Source: Talpa occidentalis (Eukaryota; Chordata; Mammalia; Eulipotyphla; Talpidae). From it: a DNA stretch of 64,000 bases. Location of the stretch: positions 20,011,784 through 20,075,783 of the forward strand of contig NW_023602073.1 in the NCBI RefSeq assembly GCF_014898055.3, in the 5' to 3' direction. The translations under genes were made by a program, and so were the position numbers. The notes beneath the pieces are model-generated. The model saw only the letters and a list, made by a program, of their open reading frames with translations, was not told the origin of the DNA and did no database searches. Positions 25,078-37,619 of this stretch are shown here, one piece after another; within the stretch, counting starts at the first letter, position 1; every line of letters starts with the position of its first letter.

Positions 25078-25345
25078 TTTTTTTAAAGATTTTATTTATT
25101 TATACAAGCACTGGGATACAGGCCAGAGGCACGGGAGGGTGAGAGGATTCACCAGAGACAGAGCAGGGAGCAGAACAGGCAGAAGAACCGAAGTACACTG
25201 CTGAGAGAAACAGTGGACAAAGCAAGAGAGGTCTGCTCCCCCATGTGGGAATCACCCTGGCCGGCCAGGAATCGAACCAGAACTGCAGAGGCTACTGACA
25301 GCTTCACAGCGCTGCTCTCTACCCACTGCGCCACTGGGGAGGCCC
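25078..25345 (-). repeat. tRNA-derived SINE
   Basis: Antisense copy about 110 bases before the OR-C coding-exon acceptor. Target-site duplication GATAATGTGATAATTTCTT (25059-25077) and GATAAGGTGATGATTTCTT (25346-25364). Confidence 0.92.
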
Positions 25346-25449
25346 GATAAGGTGATGATTTCTTCGATTGATTTCTTGCTTAACTTCATGGAGCTTAAGG
25401 TGAGTTCAGTGGTTAAGTAAAAGAAATTTCCAAATGTTCCTGTCTTGTC

Positions 25450-25455
25450 TTGCAG
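25450..25455 (+). promoter_or_regulatory. Splice acceptor before OR-C coding exon
   Basis: TTGCAG after a pyrimidine-rich tract (TTCCTGTCTTGTC); 30 bases upstream of the ATG at 25485. Aligned with the acceptors of B and E. Confidence 0.65.
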
Positions 25456-25484
25456 CCAAAATCGTTCAAAAGTTGAAAAGGACT

Positions 25485-26420
25485 ATGGCTAATTTCACTA
25501 TGAGTGGGTTTCTTCTAATGGGATTTTCTGCGAAACCTGAGCTAGAACTCTTTCATGCTTCACTATTCTTAGTCTTATACACGGTGGCATTAACTGGCAA
25601 TCTCCTCATTATCACCTCAATTTCCATGGACAATAGTCTCCACTCACCCATGTATTTCTTCCTGAAACATCTCTCCTTTCTAGATCTGTGCTATATTTCC
25701 GTGACTGTGCCAAGGTCCATTTATAGCTCTTTCCTGCATAGTGACTACATTTCCCTCGGTGAATGCATAGTGCAGTGCTTTGCTTTCACTCTCTGTGCTT
25801 CTGCTGAGCTGTATATGCTCACGGTGATGTCTTATGATCGCTACGTGGCCATCTGCTTTCCACTGCGCTACGAAATCATCATGGATGTCAGCACCTGTGT
25901 CCGTGGAGTGCTAAGCGTCTGGATCAGTGGGGTCATAACTGGAATCATGCACACAGTTGCCACTTTCTCCATCCACTTTTGTGGTTCCCACATCATTCAC
26001 CAGTTCTTCTGTGACATCCCCCAGCTCCTGAAACTCTCTTGTTCTAATGAGTACATCAACGAGGTTGGGGTCAGTGCCTTTTTGTCACTAATGGCACTTC
26101 TTTGCATTGTCTTTATTGGAGTGTCCTACACACATATATTCTCTACAGTGCTGAGAATGCCGTCTGCTGAGGGCAGAGCTAAGGCCTTTTCCACTTGCAT
26201 TCCCCACCTTGCTGTGGTCATATTATTTATTTCAACCAGTGTCTTTGAGTTTTTCAAGCCAACTTCTGACTCTCCAAGTGCACTAGACATTTTGCTCACT
26301 ATTATGTACACAGTTGTGCCCCCAACACTGAACCCAATGATCTATAGCCTGAGGAATAAAGCCATAAAGGTTGCTCTAAGAAAGATTTTCCAAAGAAGAA
26401 AAGCTGATATGTTTTGTTGA
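25485..26420 (+). CDS. OR-C: olfactory receptor, OR14-like, intact
   Basis: Intact odorant-receptor GPCR of 311 residues. The frame is open from an earlier ATG at 25434, but that ATG lies before the splice acceptor ending at 25455 and has no counterpart in the paralogs; the start at 25485 gives the shared MANFTMSGF N-terminus with its NFT glycosylation site. GN, PMYFFLKHLS, MSYDRYVAIC, the three second-loop cysteines, KAFSTCIPHL and NPMIYSLRN are all present. TM3 residue 110 is tyrosine (serine in B and D). The C-terminus ends RRKADMFC. Its own upstream block has lost the candidate donor, so if it is expressed it may use another first exon or promoter. Confidence 0.96.
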   Translation: MANFTMSGFLLMGFSAKPELELFHASLFLVLYTVALTGNLLIITSISMDNSLHSPMYFFLKHLSFLDLCYISVTVPRSIYSSFLHSDYISLGECIVQCFAFTLCASAELYMLTVMSYDRYVAICFPLRYEIIMDVSTCVRGVLSVWISGVITGIMHTVATFSIHFCGSHIIHQFFCDIPQLLKLSCSNEYINEVGVSAFLSLMALLCIVFIGVSYTHIFSTVLRMPSAEGRAKAFSTCIPHLAVVILFISTSVFEFFKPTSDSPSALDILLTIMYTVVPPTLNPMIYSLRNKAIKVALRKIFQRRKADMFC

Positions 26421-26836
26421 GATACATCTATTAATTCATTTTTGGGAGACAAATTCAAAACATTGGGAAAACTATTACCTTAAACAAAATGAGACAAAAT
26501 TAATTTAGTTTTTTAAAGAATGAAGACTGAGGACTCAAGGCTGGAAATAACATACAGGTAGTTCTGGAAAAGTTGCTTGAACTTTGAGATTCTCAATGAG
26601 GATTACTTATCATTTGCAAGGGATGTATGTCAAGGATCCATGTAGGTGTCTCTTCTGATGCTTCTGTCTGATGTTGTCTCTGCATTCAGGAAAACACAGA
26701 TGGTTGTTCAAATTTATCCTTTAGTGCTTTATCTTCTTCCAACTGGGAGTTTTACCTTGTAGTCTGCCTCTCTTTGAATTTACTGATTTGCCCAGAAGCA
26801 GCATTTCTAAAATGCTTTTTCACAGAGTGTTTTTTT
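26421..26836. other. OR-C 3' flank, no gene
   Basis: Non-coding flank shared with the other units (GACTCAAGGCTGGAAATAAC near 26531). Confidence 0.55.
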
Positions 26837-27122
26837 AAATTATTAACATTTTTTCAAAAGATTTATTTATTTATGCATACAAGAGCTGGGGTTCAGGCCA
26901 GAGATGCAGGGGGTTAGAGGATTCACCGGAGACAGAGTGGGGAACAAAACAGGCAGATCGACTGAAGTACACTGCTGACGGGAGCAGCGGGCTAGTCAGG
27001 AGAGGGTCTGCTGCTCCATGTGTGTTGCTTTCTGGCCAGCCCAGGGATTGAACTTGTGCTGCAGAGGCTGCAAATTGCTTCATAGTGTGGTGCTTAACCA
27101 CTTGAGCCACCAGGGAGGCCCC
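26837..27122 (-). repeat. tRNA-derived SINE, older type
   Basis: Antisense copy; imperfect target-site duplication TCACAGAGTGTTTTTTTA (about 26820) and TCACAGAACATTTTTTTA (27123). Confidence 0.87.
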
Positions 27123-27819
27123 TCACAGAACATTTTTTTACCACACGATTTCTTCAGGCCAGATCCGCTGCATCTTAACTCTGGCCTTGTGCCCTTTAAT
27201 TGGGACCATTTACCTGTTAAATTTGGTTAAGTAAGCATAATGTAGTCAATTGAGATTTTAAAGCTAATTAGAGAAATGGTTATAGGGAAAGAACTCATAT
27301 GGAAAAGTTGTCATAAACTCTCTAATATGAATATTCACACATAGTTTTTAGACTTTACTCCTGCAAACACAGTAGATTAAAATCTCTCTCCAAAAAGTCA
27401 GGCATAAAAAGAAATTTCCATAAATTTAAAGCAGTTGACAATTTCTTCCTTCATCATTTCTGTCTGGATGATGAAAGACAATAAATATGGGGCTATTTTC
27501 CATTGCTTCTTGAGTTACACTGGAATTGGGACATCGCATCTATGAATTGACGAGAACCCCCCTTGCTCTCAGCACCCACTGGCTATGCAGAGCTGCACTG
27601 AGGCTCTTTGAATCTTGAAGGTCTCTATGAGTAATATAATGAGGTCTCTGTGCAAAAATATCATTAAACCATTTTTTCACTCTTAAAAAGAAATGGATTG
27701 CCACTCACCTGGGTGTGATGTTTAAATAATACAAAATCTGTGAGTGCCTCAGAAATACAGGTTTCTGACTGTTAAATAATTCAAAGATTAAGTAGAAGAA
27801 ATGCTACTAAAAGTACTTA
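27123..27819. other. OR-C 3' flank, no gene
   Basis: Non-coding flank alignable with 2100-2880, 42330-42990 and 60460-61010. Confidence 0.55.
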
Positions 27820-28086
27820 TTTTTTAAAAAGATTTATTTATTTATTTATACAAGCACTGGGTACAGTCAGAAGCACGGGAGGGTGAGAGAATTCACCAGA
27901 GCCAGAGCTGGGAACAGAATAGGCAGACTGACGAAATACACTGCTGAGGGGAGCAGCGGGCATGGCAGGAGAGGTCTGTCATGCCATGTGGGACCCTTGC
28001 CGGCAGCCAGGGATCGAACTGGTGCTGCAGAGGCTGTGGGCAGCTTTGCAGCCCAGTGCTCAACCGCTGCACCACCAGGGGAGGCC
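27820..28086 (-). repeat. tRNA-derived SINE, younger type
   Basis: Antisense copy with the ACAAGCACTGGGTACAGTCA signature. Approximate target-site duplication CTAAAAGTACTTATTTT (27806) and CTAAAAGTGTTGTATTTT (28087). Confidence 0.88.
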
Positions 28087-28559
28087 CTAAAAGTGTTGTA
28101 TTTTACCAAAAGGATAGATAAATTGAAAGATAGGGGAAAAGTACTTATGTGAGTTTAATGTATAGTGATTGATATGTAAAAAAAAATCAATGGATGCAAT
28201 CAGCATGTAAAACAAGGAAAGATAGAATTAATGAACTGAAAGTTATATTGCTCATATAAACATATCATATGACATTTACAAAGTAATCTGAAACAAAGTG
28301 TTTTAACATCATGAGAAAGAGATTGAATCACAAATGATAAATGTGGAAGGTCTGATGTTGACAAAAGTTAAAAGTTCTTAAGGTACCTATTTCTTTCATG
28401 CTTTGAAGGCAGTGACATATTTTCATAGAAAATATGAAAATTTTTCCCCACAAATTTATAGAGATAAAATTCTTCTGATATGAGAAACAAAAGTGATCAA
28501 TATATGCAAAAAGATTTCACAAGTAGAATATCCCATTGAAACTATAAAATAAAAAAAAG
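28087..28559. other. OR-C 3' flank, no gene
   Basis: AT-rich, alignable with 2930-3600. Nothing recognised. Confidence 0.5.
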
Positions 28560-29490
28560 AACAATGAAAGGACTTCCATTTTTAATGACTGAGTAATAAT
28601 GTATTGTGTATATTACCACATCTTCTTTAGTCATCATTCAATGATAGGCTTTTTTGTTATTTCTACCTCTTAGTTGTCAATTGTGCTGCACTGAACATAG
28701 AACATATGCATAAACATAAAACATATGCATATATCTTTTATGCATAAACATAAAACATATGCATATATCTTTTCAAATCAGTGGTTTCATATTCTTGGAA
28801 TGAAAATAAGAGTGGAATTACTGGTTCATATGGTATATCTTTTTTAAATTTTTTGAGAACTTGAATCTTGTTTCCATTTTTGTTGCATCAGTTTACCAGT
28901 GTAAAGGATCCCCTTTTCTCCCCCCATCTCCTGCAGCTATTGTTTCTTTTCTTCTGGTAACAGCCATTCTCACAGGTGTGAGATGAGATGTAATTTCATA
29001 TCTGATGTGCATTCCCCACAGTGAGAGAACAGCTGAACATCTTTTCACAAGACTGTTGGCCATTTATTCCGTGGAGAAGAACCTATGCAAATCCTCTGGC
29101 CATTTTTAATGGAATTTTATTTTTTATGTTGATTTGATTATATATTTTTGGATATTAATCCCTTATCTGATACATAGTTTGCAAATATCCTGTCCTATTC
29201 AGTAGGTTGACTTTTTCTTCTAATGATGGTTTCTTTCACTAAGCAGGAGCTCTTTAATTTGATGTAGTCCCATTTGTTTATTTTTGTTCTTGTTTCCCTT
29301 AATGTTGGAGTCCAATCCCCAGAGTCATCTCTAAGGCTGATCTCAATAAACTCATATTCTCTGTTCACTTTATATATTTTATGGATTCAAGCTATCACTA
29401 AGGAACATATCTGTGAGTTTATGGTCTAATCTTTTTTGCTCGTGTTTTAGGGCTTCAGGCATAATCTTCAGTTTTTAATTTCAAAAACAT
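28560..29490 (-). repeat. Antisense L1 ORF2 fragment
   Basis: Decayed ORF2 3' half on the minus strand (ATCTCTAAGGCTGATCTCAA near 29326; CAGGTGTGAGATGAGATG near 28973). It contains a short local duplication ATGCATAAACATAAAACATA (28707-28765). Ends against the upstream block of OR-D. Confidence 0.75.
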
Positions 29491-29519
29491 TTTTTAAATT
29501 AAAATTCCAGGTAACTGGG

Positions 29520-30130
29520 TATAATCATTAAATTAATTTAAAGGGAAAATGCTCTGCAGAAACAATGAGTGTAATTGCAATATTTAGTCCCACGATATTT
29601 ACTGAGAACAACAAATACCCACAGCATGCACAAATTCTGTGCCAAAGAGAATGCATAGCCTAACCTCCAGTGGCCAAAGAAAGGTTGAAATGGACTTATT
29701 TTGTCTTCCCAGTTCAGATTTTTCTGAATGAATTCAGAGGTGCTAAGTGTGCTAAGTGTCAGCTGCTCACATTGACATCTTTTCTTTTTGTTGAGGGAAG
29801 AAGTTCTTGAATATGCTCTGGTGAGTGTTCTTAGATTCTAAAAATATAGATTGCACAGAATAGTAAAAACCCATAAGTTACTGGTTTTGAGTGGGTGAAA
29901 GCAGTCACTGTTATTTAATGTGTAAAATATGAAATCCTTTGCATGAGCTATGATTATTTAAATAGAAATTAAGTATCTGGGAGAGAACACTGTAAACTTC
30001 TTTTCCAGAAATAGTTTGTGGACTGTAGTTCCCACCTCCCTAGCAATGCCTTTCTCTATGTAACCATGTGAGAGTAATTCAGTGTGAACATGTGATGGGG
30101 TGACTCATGATATTCCTTGCATTCATTTTA
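29520..30130 (+). promoter_or_regulatory. Conserved upstream block of OR-D with candidate 5' exon
   Basis: Copy of the block at 7600, with the donor CTCTG|GTGAGT at 29820/29821 intact. The candidate exon is now about 10.7 kb from the OR-D coding exon because of the L1 inserted at 33115-40479. Confidence 0.45.
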
Positions 30131-33098
30131 TTCATTGATTCATAATAGTGACACAGAGATTGAGGTGCTCTCCATGTCAGAGAACATAGGTAAATTGTTC
30201 AAGTATGGTAGAAACATGTAAAGATTAAGAATGGATGAAATATTTTAATGGGAGCAATATAACCACAAATTCCATCTTCACAAAATAGAGATAAAAAAAA
30301 AACAAGATAAATACTGATAAAACAAGCCAATCAGCCTCCTTATTTCTTTGAATTTTCAGGGAAAATTCTGTGATAGAGAAAATTCAGGAAAATTCTGGAA
30401 TGGACATGTTAATGGCCAATTTATTTTTAAAAATATAGAGAAGAGGACTTGCAAGAAAAATAACTGGCAAAATTCATTAAAATATCACATGTGATACACT
30501 GAGCAAGAACTTTTGTTTTGAAAACATTATATCTACCTAACATTTAAGCATTGATTTTTAAAAACATGAAAGTTTACCAAAAGCTGTTGATAGAGTGTTA
30601 AATTTTGTATGTTCCCTTTGATAGAGCATAGAATAAACTAACGTCAATGAAATAGTAGAACAAATGATGTAAAATCCTGGGTCTGCACTGAAAGTTGAAA
30701 TTTCATTGAAGAAGGAAAGTGATAATCTTTATGATCATACTTAAAGTAATAGCTCATAAATAAAAGCAAAGTATCCCAAAGTAATTCTGAAAAACCACAA
30801 AAGAGAAATTTGAAGTCCCTTTATTTTTTCCGCTTCTTCATTTGTTATCACAGACAGTTGTGGGGACAGTATATTAACTACTAGTTAGATATTTTTAAAC
30901 CATAATGTGACAAAGTTCTTTCTACACACCCATAGACACACAGACAATTGTTTAACATATAAATTTTACATATATATTCATCTATATGTAATGTTAAAAA
31001 TAGTTATGTAGTATTTTTCAAGAGGCAGAAAGGATATGTAAAGTTTTAGCGATGAGAACAAAATTTGCATTTAATTCCATTATATGGCCTCTACACGAAT
31101 TATTAACAAGAGTAGATTTAAATTAATGGTAAGACCAAACAAAATATTTCTGGGTATATCAAGAAATATATTCATGCACATGGAATATACCATTTTTGTT
31201 GGATTCCCGAAAGAAAAATAAGCAAGCTTCTCCTAGATATATCAAAATAGAATTTCTTAGAACTTCCAGAATCCTCACCTTTTAAGTTTCAGTTGCAAGA
31301 GATGATGCGTGGATGAGCAAAGGTATCATTACAATCTCTAGAATTGTCAGGTGTCATCTTTAAAATCTCTTTTTAGTATTGTCTAATTACATTAATATTG
31401 CTGTGAATAAACACACAGATATATAGCACATACACAGCACACACATCCCAACACACAAACCACTCCACACACACCCAGCACCACTCCTCCCACACATACA
31501 CCCACACACACCCAATAAGACTGAATCAATTTTTAAATAAGTTTTACTTGATGTGTGTAAGGGACACCCTCATCAGTTCCAAGTCTATTCTATCAAATAG
31601 ACTTAATTTCCCAATGAAATTCTGTAGTACACTACAGATGCTGAAAGCATCCATCATCCTCAGCTTTTAAGTGAAGTACAGGAGCTTCCATGGATTTTAC
31701 ACTGAAAATCTGAAAAAGATGGTCACTTTCCTATGTGTCTCAGACTATGAATCAAGTCAACAAATGTATAAAACAGTAATAAATACAATCATTTCCTCAC
31801 CATTCAGAACTATTACTGTTGTTACCTGTTTTATTTCCTTATGCTCTTTACTCCCTGCTTTTTCCATTCCTGTGTATTTACAAATTTTCAGATCACAAAG
31901 CGTATAGATTATATCTCACTTTTATATGTCATCCAAATAGTTACCAGATCGAATTAAAAAATACCTAATACAGATAATTCTGAAAATCTTGAAAATAATT
32001 ATGCAGCTATACTTTTAGGATTTGTCAATATTCTTTGCTGGGGCATTAATTTTTAGTGAACATAGTTTGGTAAATACTAAATCATTCAGATGACTTACTT
32101 AAAATGTCATCGAGATATATTTGTGCAACTTAATAAGTTTCAAAGAATTTGCAAAATAATTTGCTCTTTTCCACAGAGAATGCACAAATTTGAGCACACT
32201 ACTTGCATGTTTTAAGATTTTTATTTATCTATATGAAATAGCACTATAGTCAATATTTTTAATAGTATTAATTTTATTGGCATAACTGGTTAGGGTATCG
32301 TCACATCTCTTCAGATATATGGTACCACTAGATCTTACTTTTTAATTAATAGTACTGAGTATTTTACTTTTCCATCTTAACAAATATGCTGGTTTCACAA
32401 AATATAATGCATAGTTATTCAACATTGTATTTATTAAGATTAAATTATTTTATCATGTGTATGTTAGTTATGTTATTTTTCTCATAAAAATACACTGGAA
32501 AAGGTTCTGTTCTTTTCCATTACCTCTGGAAATTAACAGTTTTGAGATGGATCTTCATGATCTTTTTGTTAATGATGATGCTTAGTTATATGTCACAATT
32601 ATTGCATAGTTGCTATTAATTATATATCTCAAAATTTCCTTTAATGGAAAATATATGGAAGAAAACCATGAAATTTTCCTTCACATAAAAATAAAATTAT
32701 TAAATTGTAATTATAAATCTTTTGTAAATGGAATGGCATATGAATAGGTAGAATTATTCATGAAAGAGAATTAATAGCTAAGAAACATTTATAAATGTTA
32801 GTGTATGGGCAGTATAAAACTTTTTAACATAAATCAATATTGAATGTACTATAGCTTCACTAATGAAATTATATATTTAAAGATATTGTGTTAATTTTAT
32901 TATATAATTTCATTTTCATTGAAGAAGGGCAATGCTAAAATATAGAATCGTGTTTACCCATGTATTCACAACCCAGTAAAAGTATTTTAAAATTGCCTGA
33001 TATATTATAGCATTACACAAATATTTCATATTTATGATGAAGTAGTGATTCATTAAATGGCCTCTTGCCAAAATTGATTGAGTCCAAGGTAGGTTAAG
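30131..33098. other. OR-D upstream (putative intron)
   Basis: Non-coding, alignable with the B and C units along most of its length. Contains a CA-rich imperfect repeat at 31395-31516 and the ancestral L1 tail at about 32265-32355. No coding signal. Confidence 0.6.
31395..31516. repeat. Imperfect CA-rich repeat
   Basis: ACACACA/CACCCACACACA-type repeat, expanded relative to the matching patches at 9465 and 22373. Confidence 0.8.
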
Positions 33099-33114
33099 TC
33101 ACAGAAATTTTCTT

Positions 33115-33395
33115 TTTTTTTATTAATTACTTTGTTATTTGCTATATCACTGTTCATTTTTAAACAATATTTGCTTCCCCCATCCCCTCAGGTGTAGTGC
33201 CCCTAGAGTTTCTTTCACCAATGTACCCATGCACCATCACCTCAGTCCCCTGTGCTCTTCTCTCCCTCCCTCTGATCCCTCTTCCTCCTCCTCCCCTGCA
33301 GTATGTCTCTGATTCATATTGTCTGTTTTTGCTTTGTTGTGTTTTGTAATGTTATTTTTTTTACACTGATGTCTTATTTGGTTCCCCTGTATTCT
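33115..33395 (-). repeat. Extra L1 3' end, possible 3' transduction
   Basis: An older-type L1 3'UTR (pyrimidine-rich, CCTCAGGTGTAGTGCCCC) lies between the left target-site duplication with its T-run and the poly(A) end of the main L1. This is the arrangement expected if the L1 transcript read through into a neighbouring L1 3' end before insertion. Confidence 0.5.
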
Positions 33396-33654
33396 TTTTT
33401 TTAGAGTTTTATTTTTTAATATTTTATTTTATATAATTCTTACATCATTTTTCATCTTTGCACAATGTATGCATTTTCATTTTGGTTATATTCCCCATAC
33501 AATTGCACCACCCCCCTTATTTTGACTCTAGTCCTTCCTTCTCCCACCCCTCCTCCCCACCCCCGCAGTGTGTCTCTGGTTTATATTTGCTTGTTGATTT
33601 TGATTTTTACTTTGTATTGATTTAGTCTTTTTCCTGGTTTCTTATTTAGGTTTT

Positions 33655-36600
33655 CTAAATTCCTGCTATGAATGAGACCATCCAGTATTTTTCTTTTTCT
33701 TTCTGACTTATTTTGCTGAGCTTAATTCCTTCTAGCTCCATCTACGTTGCTGAGAATGGCATGAGTTTATCATTTTTGATTGCTGAATAATATTCCATTG
33801 TGTATATACACCACATCTTCTTGCTCCAATAATCTACTTTTGGGCATTTGGGTTGTTTCCAGTTTTTACCTACTGTAAATAGTGCTGCAATAAACATAGT
33901 AGTACAGGTGCTCTTTGGAATCAATGTTTTTGAGTCCTTTGGGTCCTTTGTGTCCTTTTGTGTCCTCTAGGAGGGGAATTGTCAGGTCATGTGGTAGCTC
34001 CATTTTTAGTAGACTGAGAAAACTCTAGACAGTTTTCCATAGTGGTTGGACCAGTTTTCACTCCCACCAGCAATGTAGGAGAGTTCCTTTTTCACCACAT
34101 CCTCGCCAGCATTTGTTGTTGCTTGTTTTTTTTTTTTTTTTTGATATGTGCCATTCTTACTGGTGTAAAGTGGTATCTCAATGTGGTTTCGATTTGCATT
34201 CCCCTGATTATAAGGAATGTTGAACATTTTTTCATATGCCCCTTGGCCATTTGCATTTCCTCTTTGGAGAAGTTTCTTTTTAGCTCTTCTGCCCGTTTCT
34301 AGAGTGTATTGTTTTTTTTTTTTTTATTTTTGTTGACTCGTGTGAGTTCTTTGTATTTCTTTATGATCAGTCCCTTATACGTTGAATGGAGTGAAAATAT
34401 TTTTTTCCAATCAGTGGGGTGTCTCTTTGTTTTGGATGTATTTTTTGCTGCACAGAATCTTTTCAGTTTGATGTAATCCGAGGTGTTTATCTTTGTCTTC
34501 ACTTTCACTGCTTTGGGTGTTATGTCTTTAAAGATGTTTCTGAGATGTATGTCTTGTAGTGTTTTCCTTATATTTTCTTCTATATATTTTATGGTTTCAG
34601 GTCTTCTGTTCAGTTCTTTTATCCATTTTGAGTTGATTTTTGTGCAGTGAGAGATAGTGATCTAGTTTCATTTTTTTTGCATGTGGAGGTCCAGTTTTCC
34701 CAGCACCATTTATTGAACAAACTGGCCATGTCCCATTGCATATTCTTTGCTGCTTTGTCTAAGATTAGTTGTCCATATAAGTGTGGCTTTATTTCTGGGT
34801 TCTCTATTAGGTTCCATTGGCTTGTGTGTCTATCTTTGTTCCAATACCAAACTGTTTTAATTATTATGGCTTTGTAGTATAGCTTGAAGTTGGAAGTGTG
34901 ATACCTCCTTTCTGCTTTGTTTTCATCAGTAAGGCTTTGGCTATTCATGTTTTTTGTGGTTCCATATGAATTTCATCAGTATTTGTTCTATTTCTTTGAA
35001 GAATGTCATCGGGATTTTTATTGGAATAGCATTGAATCTGTATATAGCTTTTGGTAGGATGGACTTTTTAATAATGTTAATTCTTCCAATCCATGAGCAG
35101 TGGAGCTCTTTCCATTTATTTGTGTCTTATTCTATTTCTTTTAACAGTGTTTTATAATTTTCTTTGTATAGTTCTTTCACCTCTTTTGTTAGGTTTATTC
35201 ATAAGTATTTGATTTTTTTTTTGTTTCAATTACAAAAGGGATGGTTTTCTTGATTTCTTCTTCATCTGATTGATTGTTTATGTATAGGAAGGCTACTGAT
35301 TTTTGTCTGTTGATTTTGTATCCTGCTACTTTACTGAAGTGGTTGATTATTTTAATTAGTTTTTCTGTGGAGTTTTTATGGTTCTCTATGTATATTATCA
35401 TATCATCTGTAAATAATGATAGTTTTACTTCTTTTTTCCCTGTTTGGATTCCTTGTATGTCTTTCTCTTGTCTTATTGCCCCAGCTAGGACCTCCAGTAT
35501 TATATTGAAGAGCAGTGGTGAGAGAGGACATACTTGTCTTGTTCTTGATCTTAAAGGAAAGTCCTTCAGCTTTTCACCATTGAAGCGAAATAAACCAGAA
35601 AGAAAAAAAAAATACCGGACGGTCTCACTCATAGTAGGAATTTAGAAAAACCAAATACGGGGCCAGGAAAATGACTAATTATAATAAAGAAAAAATCAAA
35701 ATCAACAAGCAACTATAAACCAGAGACACATTATGGGGGGGTTGAGGGGAGGAGAGATTAAGGTCAAAATAAGGGGGTGCAATTGTATGGGGAATATAAC
35801 CAAAATGAAAATGCATACATTGTGCAAAAATGAAAAATGATGTAAGAATTATATAAAATAAAAAAATAAACATAAAAAAGGAAAATAATATTGGCAGTGG
35901 GCTTGTTGTATATGGCTTTTATCATGTTAAGATATGTTCCTTCTATCCCAAGAATTTCAAGGGCCTTCATCATAAATGGATGTTGGACTTTGTTGAATGC
36001 TTTCTCAGAATTTATTGATATGATCATATGGGTTTTATTTTTCTTTTTGATGATATGTTGGATTACACAGATCGATTTTTGTATGATGAAACATTCTTGT
36101 GCCCCTGGGATGAGTCCTGCTTGATCGTGGTGCATAATCCCTTTGATTCATTGTTGGATTCTGTTGGTAAGGATTTTGTTGTGTAATTTTGCATCAGTGT
36201 TCATTACGGAGATTGGCCTGTAGTTCTCTTTTTGTGTGCTGTCTTTGATTGGTTTTGATATTAGTGTAATATTGGCTTTGTAGAACGTATTTGTAGTATT
36301 CCTTCTTTTTCAATTTTTTGAAAGATTTTGTGCAGGATAGGCATTAATTCACTGCTGAATGTTTGGTAGAATTCATGTGTGAAGACTTCTGGGCCTGGGC
36401 TTTTGTTTTTGGGGAGTGCTTTGATTACTGCCTCAATTTCACTGCTTGTAATTGGTCTGCTTAGTTGTTCTATTTTTCCCTTGTTCAGCTTTGGATGATT
36501 ATATTGCTCTAGGAATTTTTCCATCTCTTCTAGGTTGTTGAATTTGTTGCACATAAGTGTTCGTAGTAATCTCTGATTATTCCTTTCATTTCTACTCAGT

Positions 36601-37571
36601 CTGTTGTGATTTTTCTTTCATTTATAATCCTATTTATATGTGTTTTCTTCCATTTTTTTTCTTTGTGAACCTGGCTAGAAGTTTGTTAATTTTGTTTATT
36701 TTTTCAAAGAAGCAACCTTTGGTTTCATTGATCTTTTGGATTTTTTTTAAATTTCCATTTTGTTTATTTCTGCTTTATTTTTTATTATTTCCTTTCTTCT
36801 ACTGGCTTTAGGGTTTTTTTTTTCCTAGCTCTTTGAGATGTGAGGTTAGGTAGTTTCTTTGAGTTCTTTCTTGTTTCTTGAGGTAAGCTTGTTTTGCTAT
36901 GTATTTTCCTCTCATTAATGCTTTTGCTGCATCCCATACATCCTGGAAAGTGATGTCCTCCTTATCATTCAACTCATACTATTTTTTATTTTCTTCTTTG
37001 ATCTTCTCATTAGTCCAGTGGTCTTCCAGTAGTGTGGATTTCAATCTCCATGAAGTGGGAGGGTTCCTTGTTTTCTTTTCATGATTTATTTCTAGCTTGA
37101 TGCCTTTATGATCAGAGAAGATAGTTGGAATTATTTTGATCTTCATGTATCTGTTGATGTTTGTCTTGTGGCCCAGTTTTGATTGATTCTGGAGAATTAT
37201 CTGTGCACTCTTGAGAAAAATGTGTACTCTGATTTTTTGGGGTGCAATTTCCTATAGATGGCTGTTAAGTCCATGAGTTCAATGTTTTATTTAGGGCTCT
37301 AGTGTCTTTTTTTTTTTTGTCTCATAGATCTGTCCATTGGTGAGAGTTGGGTGTTGAGGTCTCCTACTATATATGTATTTTCTTTAATATATGCTTTCAG
37401 AGCTGGCAATGATTGTCTAATATTTTTTTGGTGCTCCTTCATTTAGTGAGTATATGTTGATGAGCATTACATCTTCCGGATATATTCCTGATATATATTC
37501 CTTTTTATTGGTGAGTTTAATCCTTTTATATTTATGGTTAATATTGATATGTTGGCATCTGTATTTGCCAT
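33655..37571 (-). pseudogene. L1 ORF2 remnant (endonuclease and reverse transcriptase)
   Basis: Reading leftward from the start codon complement at 37571-37569 to the stop complement at 33655-33657. Recognisable pieces: an RT region with [10 protein letters not shown] at the position of the catalytic FADD (35195-35632, so the alanine is replaced); the palm region with KNKSPGPE (36261-36554); and a TLIKSIWYW-type C-terminal region (34619-34948). Interrupted by the inverted element at 35584-35885 and by multiple stops. Non-functional. Confidence 0.85.
35584..35885 (+). mobile_element. Short sense L1 3' end inserted in antisense ORF2
   Basis: Begins with the last codons of ORF2 (GCGAAATAAACCAG, then TACCGGACGGTCTCACTC), then 3'UTR with the purine-rich GGGGGGGTTGAGGGGAGG tract and an A-rich end (35860-35885). 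The host ORF2 reads continuously across it, with about 4 bases missing at the junction. No clear target-site duplication. Confidence 0.85.
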
Positions 37572-37619
37572 TTTGTTTGTCTTTTTTTGTGATTTTATTC
37601 CTTGCTTTATTCTGTTCTT

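Noticed and set aside
25434..25484. Upstream in-frame ATG giving OR-C a longer N-terminus
   Set aside because: It lies before the splice acceptor ending at 25455 and has no counterpart in the other receptors.
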